Origin: Leucaena leucocephala
Taxonomy: Eukaryota > Streptophyta > Magnoliopsida > Fabales > Fabaceae
Direction of reading: 5' to 3'
DNA length: 64,000 bases
NCBI GenBank assembly: GCA_037074615.1
Contig: CM073562.1
Coordinates: 13,997,001 to 14,061,000, forward strand
Under the pieces are notes generated by a model. It made no database searches, was not told where the DNA came from, and worked only from the letters and a program-made list of their open reading frames with translations. This document shows, piece after piece, positions 51,716-62,949 of this stretch. Within the stretch, counting starts at the first letter, position 1, and each line of letters begins with the position of its first letter. A program made the translations under genes and the position numbers.

Positions 51716-51803
51716 GGTAAATTATATATATTTATAATCAATTTAGAATTTAGCTAGTACGGGTAAATTATATATATTTATAATCAATTTAGAATTTAGC
51801 TAG
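51716..51803. repeat. Tandem duplication, 2 x 46 bp
   Basis: 'GGTAAATTATATATATTTAT' through 'GAATTTAGCTAG' occurs twice in succession (starting at 51716 and 51762) with identical sequence over about 41 bp. Confidence 0.88.
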
Positions 51804-51896
51804 AAGGTAGCGACAGAATCAACAGCCACCTAACAAGTTAACCAAGAAGAGGAGAGATATGAAATCAGCATGTGGATCTATATCGGAACTTCTACT

Positions 51897-52372
51897 CAAT
51901 CTGTTTAAATTAGCTTTTTAGAAAATAGATTATGAAAAAATAAAATTTTAGAGAATATATTTTAAAAATAGAAATATTTAGATAATTAATAGTAGAATTA
52001 TTTTTTATATTGATAAATTACTAAAAATAATATAATTTAATTAAAAGTAGGAAAGATAATAAATGGTAGAGAAGAAAGAAGATAGAGAAGAGAGGATATA
52101 GGATGAAGAAGAGATATGAGAGAGGAAAGAGGAGAAAATGTGAAGAAGAGAGATGAGAGATGATGTAAAAAATAGGAATAAGATAATAATTAGATAGTCT
52201 ATAAATTTTTGTATTGTTCTAAAAGTTAGTTTCAATAACTTATTTAAAATCATAGTTTTAAACTCTAGTTTTGACTAAAATCACTTTTAGAAAAATTTAG
52301 CATTTTATTTAAAATTTTTCTAAATTAAAGCTTTGCTAAAAAAAAACTTTTCAAATCAAATAGCCAAACACA
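51897..52372. mobile_element. MITE family copy
   Basis: Family order is complete: left 'CTGTTTAAATTAGC', 'AGAATATATTTTAAAAATAG', 'GATAATTAATAGTAGAATTA', GAGA-rich middle, 'GATAATAATTAGATAGTCTA', right 'CAAATAGCCAAACACAC'. It is followed within about 10 bp by the next copy in the same orientation. Confidence 0.65.
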
Positions 52373-52382
52373 CTTATGTTTA

Positions 52383-53364
52383 GGGCCTGTTTGTATTAGC
52401 TTTTAAATAATATATTATGGGGAAAATAGATTCTAGAGAATAGATTTTGGGAAGAATATATTTTAAAAATAGAGATATTTAGATGATTAGTAGTAGAATC
52501 ACTTTTTATATTGGTAAATTACTAAAAAGGGTATGTTTGATTAAAAGTAAGAGAGATGAGAGAATGTAGAGAAGAAATATGAGATAGTGTAGAGAAGGAA
52601 GAGAAAATAGGGTAGAGAAGAGAGATGAGAGGGGAGATATAGGGTGTGTTTAGAAACACCCCAAACCATGGTTTAAAAAGGGCTTTTGGCCCCAAACCTC
52701 GGTTTGGGAAATTTTTTTACCAAACAGCAATTTTTGTTCAAACGGGCTTTTGGACTAAACCATGGTTTAAAACCAAGGTTTCAGATAAGCTGGTCAGAGC
52801 AGCTTATGGAACAGTAAAAGAGCTTATGAACTAACCAATTACTATATTATCCTTACTTTTTCTTACACCATCTCTTCTACTTTTTCTTACACTCTCTATC
52901 CTCTCTCCTAATTTTTCTCTCTTTTCTTTCTTACATTCGCTCTCCTCTCTCCTCTCATCTATTATCTCTCCTCATTTAATACTCATACCCTTTTTCGTAA
53001 TTTACCACTCATAAAATCCCTTCTACAAATAACTATCCAACAACTCATTTATCCAAAATCACTTTTTTTCTATAAGTTCTTCTAGAAAAACCCTTTTTCA
53101 TAAGCTATTTATAATCCCGTTTTTTTCATAAATTAGTTTGAAATTTTTTTTCCAAACACACACATAGTATAAAAAAAGTAGGAATAAGATAATAATTAGA
53201 TAGTCCATAAACTCTTCTACTATTTTAAAAAATAGTTTTAAATAATTTATTTAAAATTATAGTTGGCCAAAATAACTTCTGAATAAATATAACTATTTTT
53301 TTAAAAAAAATAAATTAAAATTTTATCCAAAATAATTTTTTAAACTTAATTGCTAAACAGTCGC
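52383..53364. mobile_element. MITE family copy interrupted by a second, inverted MITE
   Basis: Left end 'GGGCCTGTTTGTATTAGC'. The copy is interrupted after the GAGA-rich middle at 52642 and resumes at 53164-53168 ('TAGTATAAAAAAAGTAGG'), exactly where an uninterrupted relative (56304-56716) reads 'GATAGTGTAAGAAAAAGTAG'. It ends near 'GCTAAACAGTCGC'. Confidence 0.7.
52643..53163. mobile_element. Inner MITE nested in the 52383-53364 copy
   Basis: 521 bp with inverted ends 'GGTGTGTTTAGAAA' and, reading in from the right, 'GTGTGTGTTTGGAAA'. It is flanked by ATAG at 52639-52642 and 53164-53167. The interior is the reverse complement of the host family ('CAGATAAGCTGGTCAGAGC', 'ACCAATTACTATATTATCC', pyrimidine-rich CTCTC block). 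The left part has mirrored 'AAACCATGGTTTAAA' blocks. Confidence 0.75.
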
Positions 53365-56303
53365 TTAATCTATCTCCGCAGCCCAGTAGCTTGCCGCTAT
53401 GACACCGAAACTCGATTTGAATGTTAGGGCTGCCGGCGTCGACACCGAAGCAACTAACAATCTCTGACGACTTCTGCAACTCTAGTGAAGATGCTTTGAA
53501 CATTTCGAGGTGGAATGTTTGGTTGGTGTGATGTCTTTCAATTTGCAGCCATAGACAAAAATGAAGAGAACAAACGAGAGATAACGGTTAGGGGTGAGTT
53601 ACACTGTTAAAGATGATGTGTCTTAAAACTATAGCTGTCACATATTTATTGGTAAACTGGATATTCAGTATATAAAGTACTGGATGTAAATTTTATTGAT
53701 ATCAATACCACACACACTCCCAAAATCCTACATTTAAAATATTTTAAAAATATAATAATAAAAATGTTAGATATTTGCAATATTTAATGGATGTAGACAC
53801 GACAAGCTCTTAGGGATCTTTTATTTATTTATTTTTATTGTCGCTATTTATTTGTTATAATTAAAGGAAATGGGGGTAGGCATCGAAAGTCAAAAATGTT
53901 GATTTAAGAATATGCTAGTATTAGTATTATGAAGGGAAGTATGCGCAATGTTACTAAAAGCAAAAGCTAAAGTATGCACTTTGTCCTCAACGACTACGAG
54001 TACAATTTATGATATTTAATTTATTTATATAGAAACAAACTGTGTGGGCAACATAATTAATGCTGTCAAATCAACAAAGGGGTAGGCTAGCTGAAGGCAC
54101 AACCTTGCAAAATATTATTTCGATGCTTAGTTTATAATATAATTTATATTAAATTAAATACTCTTTTTTTTATAATGTTTATATTGGGATTTATATGCAT
54201 AAAGAAAATATCAACCTTCAAAAGTATATAATGAATTAATGTCAGTGTGGGAGATGTATTGAACCATTCGTTAGCCACTTTTTTCTTCAACTAAAATGAA
54301 CTCTTGTCGATTTTTACATGTATATATATATTCTCTCTAATTTTTAATATAAAAATTAATTAATTTTTTAAATTTATTAATTATAATTAATATAAAAATT
54401 AATTGACTAATTTATATAAGTTAAAAAGTATATAATATAATTTTTTCTTAAAAATTTATATTTATTTATAATTAATTTATTTAATTTTTTAATATATAAA
54501 AAATTAATTAATTTTTATATTAAGAATAAAAAATAGTATTAAATACTAGCTAATTAAAAGGGAAGGCTTGTGTATATCTTTCAGCTAATACGACACTATG
54601 AGTTTGACAAAGTGTTGGGTGTGTATTTTATTTTTGTTTGGAATGCAATAGGAGGTAGAAAGTTCGACAAAAATAATATATTAATGAATTAATGTATAAG
54701 GTCCTGAAAAATAAAGTGGTTATTGAACCAGTTGAAGAAATTATTTTAGGATTAGCAGTTAAACTAGAGTAAAATTAAAATAATATATAATTGACTGAAA
54801 ATATATAAAATTTTTATATATAATTATAAAAAATAACATTTAAATAAAAATATATTAATTCACAAATAATTAAATATTACTATATAAACTACGTATAATT
54901 CAACGAAATATTGTTACTAAAACACAAATTCAATTGAGTGCTATTTTTTTAAATTCAAAATAATATAATTTTAAATTTAATAAAGAAATAAATATATAAA
55001 ATTTAACTCAGTTAACTCAATCTAGCTTGTTAAGTTGACAAATTTGCATCAAATTAATCTTATTAGGTTAACCAGGTTGATATCTTATCGTTTATTTTAT
55101 TTTTATTTAGTTAATTGATTAGCTAAGTGACTAATTACGGACTCAAACCATTGGATGAAAACTGATTTTTTTGTTCCAAATATAACTTAAGTTGTTGCAT
55201 ATAAGGGGGGCAAAAGACTAGGAGGTTTTGAAGAACTGAAACCAATGAGGCAAGCCATGAGAAGAAATTACGTTGACAAATCCAACACTACTTGAGGAAG
55301 CATCTCAAGATGTCAAACTTTAGAATCTCAAGACGTCTTTCAATTATCCTCAAACCCCACGTTGTGTAATGGGGGTCTGTTCAATATCTATTTCTTTCAT
55401 ATATAATCCTTGAGAATATATAAATGCATTATCCTAGCTTTGGCCTGCACTACTACGCATGGCTTAATTTCTGACATATGATTCATTGTTTCTTGTGTTA
55501 CGTTCGTGGCTAATCACACTTAGCAGGCCCTATTTATTTATTTCCCAATATTTTTTTTAAAAAAAAATTCATGTCTCTTCAAGCACAAACATGTTCCCCT
55601 TTCAGAGAAATTCAAGCCTCTGGTATCCTAGGTTTTGGCCAGCAATCCTTTGATATCCTATGTTGTATAAATAAATATGCATCCATATGCTTTGTGACTC
55701 TCCATAACATATATATGACCATTGATTACTTTTAAAATCATGTATATGTATATATATATAAAGGGATACACACATATATGCTCATATCAATGTTGGAGAA
55801 GTCAAAGGGGCTGCCATCAAGTCAACGAATCTCTCTGCATTACTGTTAAGCTGACTTTATTAATTAATTTTTCTTTACCTAATCTCATTCTTTTTAAGTT
55901 TGTAAGTGCACAAAATGATCTGTCTTATAAGTTTTTTTAGGTGGAATGAAAATTAAGTGGATGACGTTGTTAATAACATGGACAGTTGATCAAATCAATT
56001 AATACCATCTAAGAACTTAGAATATATATATGTACTGGTTAGAGAATATGAGCTAAGAATTTTTGTTTTTGGTCAAAGTATATAATATTATTAGGTTAAA
56101 TCCAAAGAGTATCGGGATCAATTGAAAGGAATTTTTCTATTGTGATGTTTTTTATTCATAATGTTTAAACTCTTGCATTTGTTTAAAGATAATTGAGGAA
56201 ACTAGATCCTCTTTGTGGACAAATTTTCCCGGTAACAAATCTTATCCATTTAAATTAACGTAGACCTTTGATAAATTCTCCAGTAGAAGGAAGACATGCC
56301 TAA
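53365..56303. other. Intergenic DNA with a less AT-rich segment
   Basis: 53365-53600 is clearly less AT-rich and holds a 62-codon minus-strand ORF with no recognised domain; it may be host DNA bordering the MITE or a gene fragment. The rest is AT-rich without a recognisable gene. Confidence 0.4.
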
Positions 56304-56716
56304 GGGCCTGTTTAGATTAATTTTTAAAGAATATATTATAGAAAGAATAAATTTTAGAGAATAGATTTTGCGAAAAATATATTTTAAAAATAGAGATATT
56401 TGGATGATTAGTAGTATAATCACTTTTTATATTGGTAAATTATCAAAAAGGGTATGATTTGATTAAAAGTAGGAGAGATGAAAGATAGTAGAAAAGAGAA
56501 ATAAGAGAGGAGAGATAGTGTAAGAAAAAGTAGGGGTAAGATAATAATTGGTTAGTCTATAAGCTTTTTTACTATTCTAAAAGTTAATTTTAGTAGCTTA
56601 TTCAAAATTATAATTTTGGCCAAAATCACTTTTGGACAAATACGTCTGTTTGTTTAAAATTTCCCTAAAATAAGATTTTATCCAAAAGAACTTTTCAAAT
56701 TAAGGTACCAAACAGG
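56304..56716. mobile_element. MITE family copy (uninterrupted reference copy)
   Basis: Ends are 'GGGCCTGTTTAGATTAA' at left and 'TTAAGGTACCAAACAGGC' at right, an imperfect inverted repeat around 'GCCTGTTT'. It contains the complete family order in about 410 bp. Target duplication not clear. Confidence 0.7.
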
Positions 56717-57490
56717 CATTAAAACACGATTTGGATGTCCTCGAGATAGAAAATCCGTCTTGCCCCATTTGGTGAACACCCCTAAAAGAAAGAAATCATT
56801 AAATTACTATGGAATTTAAATAATGGGTGCTAACTATTAAGCAGTATGTTACAATAGATAAAATAATTTCCCCTTAAAAAATAAAATCTTTTTTTTTTTA
56901 AAAAATTGATCATTTAAGAACAAAGTATTGAGTTATAACCCATATAAATGCAGAAATCACTTTGAAAAGAGTTATCCTAATTAGAATCGATAATGTTTTG
57001 AGTCAGATACTTATATAAAAAAATAAGAGCTAAAAAATAAGGAATATTTTTTTTTTATAAATAAATTTTTAGAAAGTGAAAAAGGAATGTTATGAATAGT
57101 GTTGAGTTGGGTTACAAACTTATAACATAGCCCATGTTGTTTTTTGGGCCTTACGTGATTGAGGTCTATCAACCATTGATTCATTTTATTGTATTCATGC
57201 AAATATTTCTTCCCATGCAGCCCAAGTTTCTTTTCGCAGAACCAGAAGTTGTTATTGTCATGCTTACAAAAAACAATCGATCCTGAACTGTTCTTCTTTT
57301 TGCTCATTTTGTCACTTTGACAAAAGTGAAATCAACTTTCCCCTCCAGTGTTCAAATGCTGGAGCATCATGTTGAAGATTTTAGCTACTATTCAAGCCTA
57401 TGAGCGACGTCAACGACGTCGGAACCGTTTAGGTTTTGGGCAAATCGGTGTTTTGAGCGACACTTCTGTGTGCGTTAGCTTCAAAAGCAA
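56717..57490. other. Upstream region of the RRM gene
   Basis: 57300-57490 is less AT-rich and should hold the promoter and 5' UTR of the plus-strand RRM gene. A 98-codon minus-strand ORF (57011-57307) resembles no known family. Confidence 0.45.
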
Positions 57491-60059
57491 ATGGCACTTC
57501 TGCAAAACTCTCAAGTTCTGTTTCCCAGATGGTTCGCCATTTCAGAACCATCAATCTCCAAGACCCTGTTTCTAAGACTCCCACTGTGTCCAATGTTTAC
57601 TTCACTATCAATTTCCATTCCTGCCTCATCCCCCACTCTTCGCTGCCACTGCTGCTGTTTCAGCTTCAATTCTTCTGCTGAATTCAGTATTTCTTCTCGG
57701 GCCAAAGTCTTCATCAAAGGTAACAATTCGTTTATTTTTTTTATTTTAATGTAATCCCATTAGTTTCTAACGGAGAAACGACACTTTGATACGGAATATT
57801 GAAGACACAAGACAATGGATTAGAAATGTCGTGGCACTTCAAAGTTCTTGAACGGACATTGGTGTCTTGTTGTACTTTTAGGGACCTCACTTGAAATCTG
57901 CTTCTTCGTTTACATTGCATAAACTTGACAAACTATAGTTTCCATTCAGAAATCAGAATAATTTTCCCAGTAATGCTTCCTTGAAGTAGCACCTGTGAGC
58001 TTTGTGCACGTTTCTTCTGAGAAATGAAAAGGTCTGTTCTAATGGGCTGTGCCATGTGTGAGAATGATCTTGCATGTCTGTTGTCAAATTAATGATCTTT
58101 AAAAAGAGTGAAAAGAGTGAGCACTGCCCTGTTTCAATTTGCATACATATGAGATTGATCCATGCTATGATCATAAGCCCAAAGGGAGAGAGCTCAGTCC
58201 TTAAAGACTAGCTTGTGGAGGAACGGGGGTGCCAATTTCACTCAGCCTGCTGCTGGTTAGACCATGGGTAGCCCTTTTAGAGGTTATTACATGCTCCCAC
58301 CCAAAGACTATAGTCTATTGGAAGGAAGAGCCCTTTGAATTTATAAACTCTACTTCACTTGTAATTCATAACAATTCGTTAAGCCGTCTGATATGAAAGA
58401 ATGGAGACAAGAAGGAAAGAGAATCAGATAGCGTAGAAAAGAAAAAATTCTGTTAACTAACTGTCAACGTTTGATAGTCAGAAGTCACAACTTACGCAAA
58501 CTACCTGACAGAGCTCATATATACTTACCTTATTGCATACAATATCTACATGTTTGCAGTCTATATCTATATCTAACCGTTTTTAGTTGAGAGCCTGAAA
58601 GATTTGTCTTACTATATGCATGCAGCGATAAGTCATTTTGTACTGAAGTCTTGAGGGTGAGACAATGCAGGGCTTCCTCTGTCAACTACTGGAGGACGTT
58701 TGGTCAAGGCATTTTCAGAGTTTGGTGAAGTTACTCAAGGTGATAGCATCTTTTGCTGGCATGCTTTATAGGCTGGAAACTTTGTGATGCAGCCTCTATT
58801 GGATGGTTACTTCTAAACTTATGTTGGCTTCAGATATATAATGCTTTCCAAATATTCCACTTTTAATGTTTGGAAGTCTTGCGGTATAATCTGGATTGAG
58901 ATGAATGGTGAAGGAGAGGGAAAGGAAGGTTTGATTTAAAGGGACGTGAGACATGTCTAAATTAAATTTTTCCTTCTATTCTCTTCTCTTACCTTGTTGA
59001 TCCAAACATACCTTAAAGTTCCTATGATGTCTATGTAATCATACTCTACAATTTGATACACTTTTTAGTACTCTTCCTATCCTTAATATATGAGCTACTT
59101 AGCTAATTTAAATAGATTAAGGAAGTTAGATAAATCATATTACATTAATGCATAAGTTAAGTAAATTAGTTTGAGGAAAAATGATAAATATGATAGAGTG
59201 GATTGATATTTTATATTTATGACTAAAATAAATATCTTAACTAGCTCTTATATTTAAGACTTGATGAATACTTTTAAAGTAGGTGAACAAGAATTATTTT
59301 CCATTATCAAAATCACTATATGCCAAGCCAAAAGAGTTGAACTTTATTTGAATTCATTGCTGTTCTGATATCGTTGTTATAGAGTACAATGTCGAGAACT
59401 GTGTGTTCAATCTACTGTTTATTGTCATATTGCAGTAAAGCTTCTCATGGATAAAGAATCTGGGCAGTTCCTAGGTATTGCATACATTTGGTTTGCCAAG
59501 GAAGAGTCTGCACAATTGGCTGTGGAACAGATGAATGGGAAGGTACAATGCATCTCTTGTAATAACTTACCAACTATACTAGTTATCTGAACAAAGGGAT
59601 CGTTTGTTATGGAGAATAGAATGGAATGGAACAAAAAGTAATTTTGTGAATGAAAAATGTCTCCTGTACCTTTAGATAAAAAAGTAGTGAATAAATATAT
59701 ATATATTGATAAAAAGAATATAATGATATTGTATGTCTCATAATTTATTTAAAGAAAAAGAAAAGAAAATTACTATGAAGTCTCAACCGAGGAATATAAT
59801 TATTAAAATTTTTTATAACAAGTAAATAATATATAAGGGTAAGGAAATGATAACAAGTTCATAGTTGTTTATCTGTTTTAAAAAATTTTAGTAATTACAG
59901 CATTAAAGTGATTCTCTCAAAAAAGGGTTATTTCCCCTTCGACTAACCGAACAGCATCATGCCGTGGTACAGTTCTTCGATGGCAGGTTTATTGATGTCA
60001 GAATTTCGAGGGCTGGATCATCAAAAAATGGGAGGAAAACAGCTCCATACAAGTTTTGA
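57491..60059 (+). CDS. Small single-RRM RNA-binding protein, probably organellar
   Basis: Four exons, 57491-57719, 58671-58739, 59436-59542 and 59973-60059 (TGA at 60057-60059), give 163 aa; introns are GT-AG and phases match. The N-terminal 70 residues (MALLQNSQVLFPRWF...) are rich in Ser, Leu, Phe and Arg with few acidic residues, like an organelle transit peptide. One RRM follows: RNP2 'KVFIKGL', then 'LVKAFSEFGEVTQVKLLMD', RNP1 'FLGIAYIWF', then 'AVEQMNGKFFDGRFIDV'. RNP1 is diverged from the usual K-G-F-G/A-F-V-x-F, losing one of the usual aromatic contacts. Related plant single-RRM proteins act in chloroplast or mitochondrial RNA editing and processing; that role here is inferred. What else: a nuclear or cytosolic small RRM protein if the N-terminus is not a signal. 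Confidence 0.88.
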
Positions 60060-60662
60060 TCTTGTGGGCTACATTTCTGTGCTGAAGTGTAAGTGTAAAT
60101 GATTTGTTAAGAACAGCTATAGTTTGTGAGGTAAATTTTTAACTTCTGCACTTTGGTGTATAGCGGATATGAGGCACCTTTAGTTCTGATGTAATTTTGT
60201 CTGATTATTATTAGAGGAGATATTAACTAGAACAGTAAAAGAATGAGAATTGGTTCAATAAATACTTCATATTTATGTGTATCACTTGGGAAAATCGAGA
60301 ACCCAGTAAAAAATATAACTATTAACAAATTTTATAACCTATGAACAATATACAATAATAAATTTTAATATAGACAAAAAATTTATATTATTATTTATTG
60401 TATGATTTTTTAATAATTATATATTTCTCTAGAAATTTTATAACATGTACGACAAAAAATTTATGTTATTATTTATTGTAGATTTTTTTAATAATTATAT
60501 TCTTTCTTTAAAATTTTATTTTAATTTTTCGTCTATATGATATATTTTGAGTATCTCCCATTTTCTTCTTACAATTATAAAGCCACTCCATCTGACGTGA
60601 CATCATATATAGGAGAACTTCACTGTCCCCTGGCATATTAGCCGCAACCCTTTTTACTTTTA
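60060..60662. other. 3' flank of the RRM gene
   Basis: Contains the probable 3' UTR and, from about 60300, a degenerate tandem repeat (listed separately). Confidence 0.5.
60374..60530. repeat. Degenerate tandem repeat, about 78-bp unit, 2-3 copies
   Basis: 'ACAAAAAATTTAT.TTATTA' followed by 'TTATTGTA', 'TTTTTTAATAATTATAT' and 'AAATTTTAT' occurs at 60374 and again at 60452. A weaker partial copy precedes it. Confidence 0.7.
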
Positions 60663-61100
60663 GGGCCTGGTTGGCTTTAAAACTATAAAATTATTGTTTT
60701 AAAAAAGTTTTTTGAATAAAATTTAAATTTAAAAAAAAAAATAAACAGTCATATTTATTTAAATAAATTTTTAGATCAAATTATAGTTTGAAATTAAAGT
60801 TTCAGATAAGCTGGTTAGAATAGTTTATAGAACAGTAAAAAAACTTATGAACTAATCAATTATTATATTATTCCTACTTTTTTTACACCATCTCTCTTAC
60901 TTTTTCTTACACTCTCTCCTCTCTCTTATTTTTTTTACACCCTCTCTCCTATTATATATTATCTCTCATCATTTAATACTCATACCATTTTTTGTAATTT
61001 TCATAAACTCTTCTCTAAAAATCATTTTTTATAAACTGTCTAAAAGTCTATTTTTTTCATAAATCTGTATCTAAAATCTTATCTAAATATATACTTACAA
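60663..61100. mobile_element. MITE family copy, reverse orientation
   Basis: Starts 'GGGCCTGGTTGGCTTTAAAA'. It contains 'CAGATAAGCTGGTTAGAATA' and 'ACTAATCAATTATTATATTA', then a CTCTC-rich block, i.e. the reverse complement of the other copies and very like the inner MITE at 52643-53163. Its right end 'TCTAAAATCTTATCTAAATA' recurs at about 61204-61230. Confidence 0.65.
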
Positions 61101-62150
61101 GCAAAAGCAAGAGGCTGAACTTGATTTGTCAACTGTTCATTTCCACTTTATGTGGGATATTTGTTAAAAAGTTTTTTTTTTATATAAGCAAGGGTCATTT
61201 ATTTCTAAAATCTTATCTAAATATACACTTAAAATTTAGACGCAAGCACATAAGAATGTGAAGATTCTTCAGGGGTTGTTGGTACTAGGGGGGAGAGGAA
61301 ATTTTATGAGTGAAATTTAAAAATTTGGAGAAGTGGAATTATAAAATTTTTAATAACAAAAAATTAATTGAAATCTTTTAACTCTACCACTTCAACGGTC
61401 CCTTGTATAAATTATCATACAAGTCATCAGGCGCCATTTACAAGTATCCTTTTATGAATGGCAATTGAAGAGTAACATACTAACAACAATCCTTAAGAAG
61501 TTCAAAAGTAAATTAAGAAGATTATCTTTGCACGTGCCTCCGTATATTATAAGGCCTAACTTTTAAAGGTTTTATATTTTAATTTATGAGACATTTAACG
61601 AAATGTTAAGATAAGAGTAACTAATGTGTTTATGGTGTTGGCAAATAAAAAAAAAAGAAAAATTAATATGTAGTTTCATATAAATAATTTAATTATTAAA
61701 AAGTCTTATAATAAGTGAATAATTTGTAACATTTTATCATTTTCTTGCAATGAATTTTATTATTGCATGATATTAACTTGTTATAATACATTTTGGTAAT
61801 TAAATTATTAAAAAAATTACTTGACCCTCTATTTATTTGGTTCATAAAAAAAGAGTCAATTATATTTAATGAAGGGTATATTTAAAAATAAATAAATTTT
61901 TTAAGGACATTAAATAATTACATTAGTATTTGTACGTTCGTTAAAAATGTCTTTTAAAATAAAAAAAATGGCGGGGTAAGAAAGAAACAAAGAAGGTTAG
62001 TTAAATATTGCAAAATCTCAATACAATTAAAGCATTAAAACCAATCTCATAGGGTATGTGGGCGTGTGTGAAACTTATAGCAACTAAAAGTATCTAAAGC
62101 TAACAAAACTTAAACTTTGTATATAATCTCCTCAAAATGCATATATCTAA
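61101..62150. other. AT-rich intergenic DNA upstream of the DUF21 gene
   Basis: No gene recognised. About 61285-61375 resembles the interior of the MITE at 62151-62381. Confidence 0.4.
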
Positions 62151-62381
62151 GGAAATGTTTGGTATGAGGTATGTGGAGGGGAGAGGAAGGATTTTTTTTT
62201 TTAAGTTAGATCTAAAAATTTGAAAAAGTGGGGTTATATAATTTGAATAGGGAGAAGATAGAAGATAAAATAATAAAAAAAAATAATTAAAATTTTTTAA
62301 CCTTAAGCCCTAATTTTTTTTTAAAAATCCAATTCATAAAAAAATTATTTTTCTCCCAAATCTATCATACCAAATAACCCC
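62151..62381. mobile_element. Tourist-like MITE with TAA target duplication
   Basis: 231 bp flanked by TAA at 62148-62150 and 62382-62384. The ends are 'GGAAATGTTTGGTATGAGG' and, reading inward from the right, 'GGGGTTATTTGGTATGATAG', a good terminal inverted repeat. The 'GTTTGGTA' core also appears at the inferred terminus of the Harbinger element near 30258. It lies about 570 bp upstream of the DUF21 gene. Confidence 0.78.
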
Positions 62382-62949
62382 TAAGAGAGCGGACATTAAT
62401 AGCATAAGATTATTAGTATTAAACATATAATACATCCTATTTATCGAAAATCTTTTATACCAGTACCACAAACAATTGTTATAAGTATTTATTTAATTTT
62501 TAATATAAAATATATTTAACTAATCTGATTAGATTAATAAAATTAATTTAGTTAATATAATATATATTTTTAAAATATCTTAATTATTTTTTAACTCCCT
62601 ATCTCTATTTTTTATTTTATTGTTATTGAGGGAATATCAATAAAAATAATATATAAAAATATTAATAAATATCATAAATATAATTTATATTTAAAAATAA
62701 AATTAATTTTAATTAGTTTATATATTAAGATCGAAAAAGTAACATTTTGTATTTATATAAAAATTTAATACAGAGGAATGAAGGAATTGCATGAAGGAAT
62801 TCCGTATGTAAGCGACGTGTTTGAAGGAGACGATCCCACATCCCCGCTTGCTTCCTGTAACTATGGGGCCGCTACACCAAAGCCAATCCCAACATATGCT
62901 CCCTAACTTCTCCCCCTCGTTCGTGAACAACTCCTCCACAACGACCACG
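62382..62949. other. Promoter/5' UTR side of the DUF21 gene
   Basis: AT-rich up to about 62800, then less AT-rich leader sequence. ORFs that open upstream of 62950 are not supported as coding by comparison with the family's usual start (MH..NAV). Confidence 0.4.

Larger units (their letters stand above)
47016..51896. other. AT-rich intergenic DNA
   Basis: No gene recognised. Contains tandem duplications and microsatellites listed separately. A stretch at about 50280-50790 is slightly less AT-rich but has no ORF or conserved protein on either strand. Confidence 0.4.

Noticed and set aside
51466..51720. 84-codon ORF rich in Ser, Leu and Pro
   Set aside because: Comes from a CT-rich stretch; no domain and no supporting exons.
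53315..53503. 62-codon minus-strand ORF in a less AT-rich segment
   Set aside because: No family recognised and it overlaps the end of a MITE; kept only as a note on the region.
43955..57300. LTR retrotransposon in the large gene-free gap
   Set aside because: No gag/pol-like reading frames, primer-binding site or paired long repeats seen on either strand.
57011..57307. 98-codon minus-strand ORF
   Set aside because: No recognised domain, ends in Lys/Phe runs over poly(A)/(T), and no splice-linked conserved neighbour.
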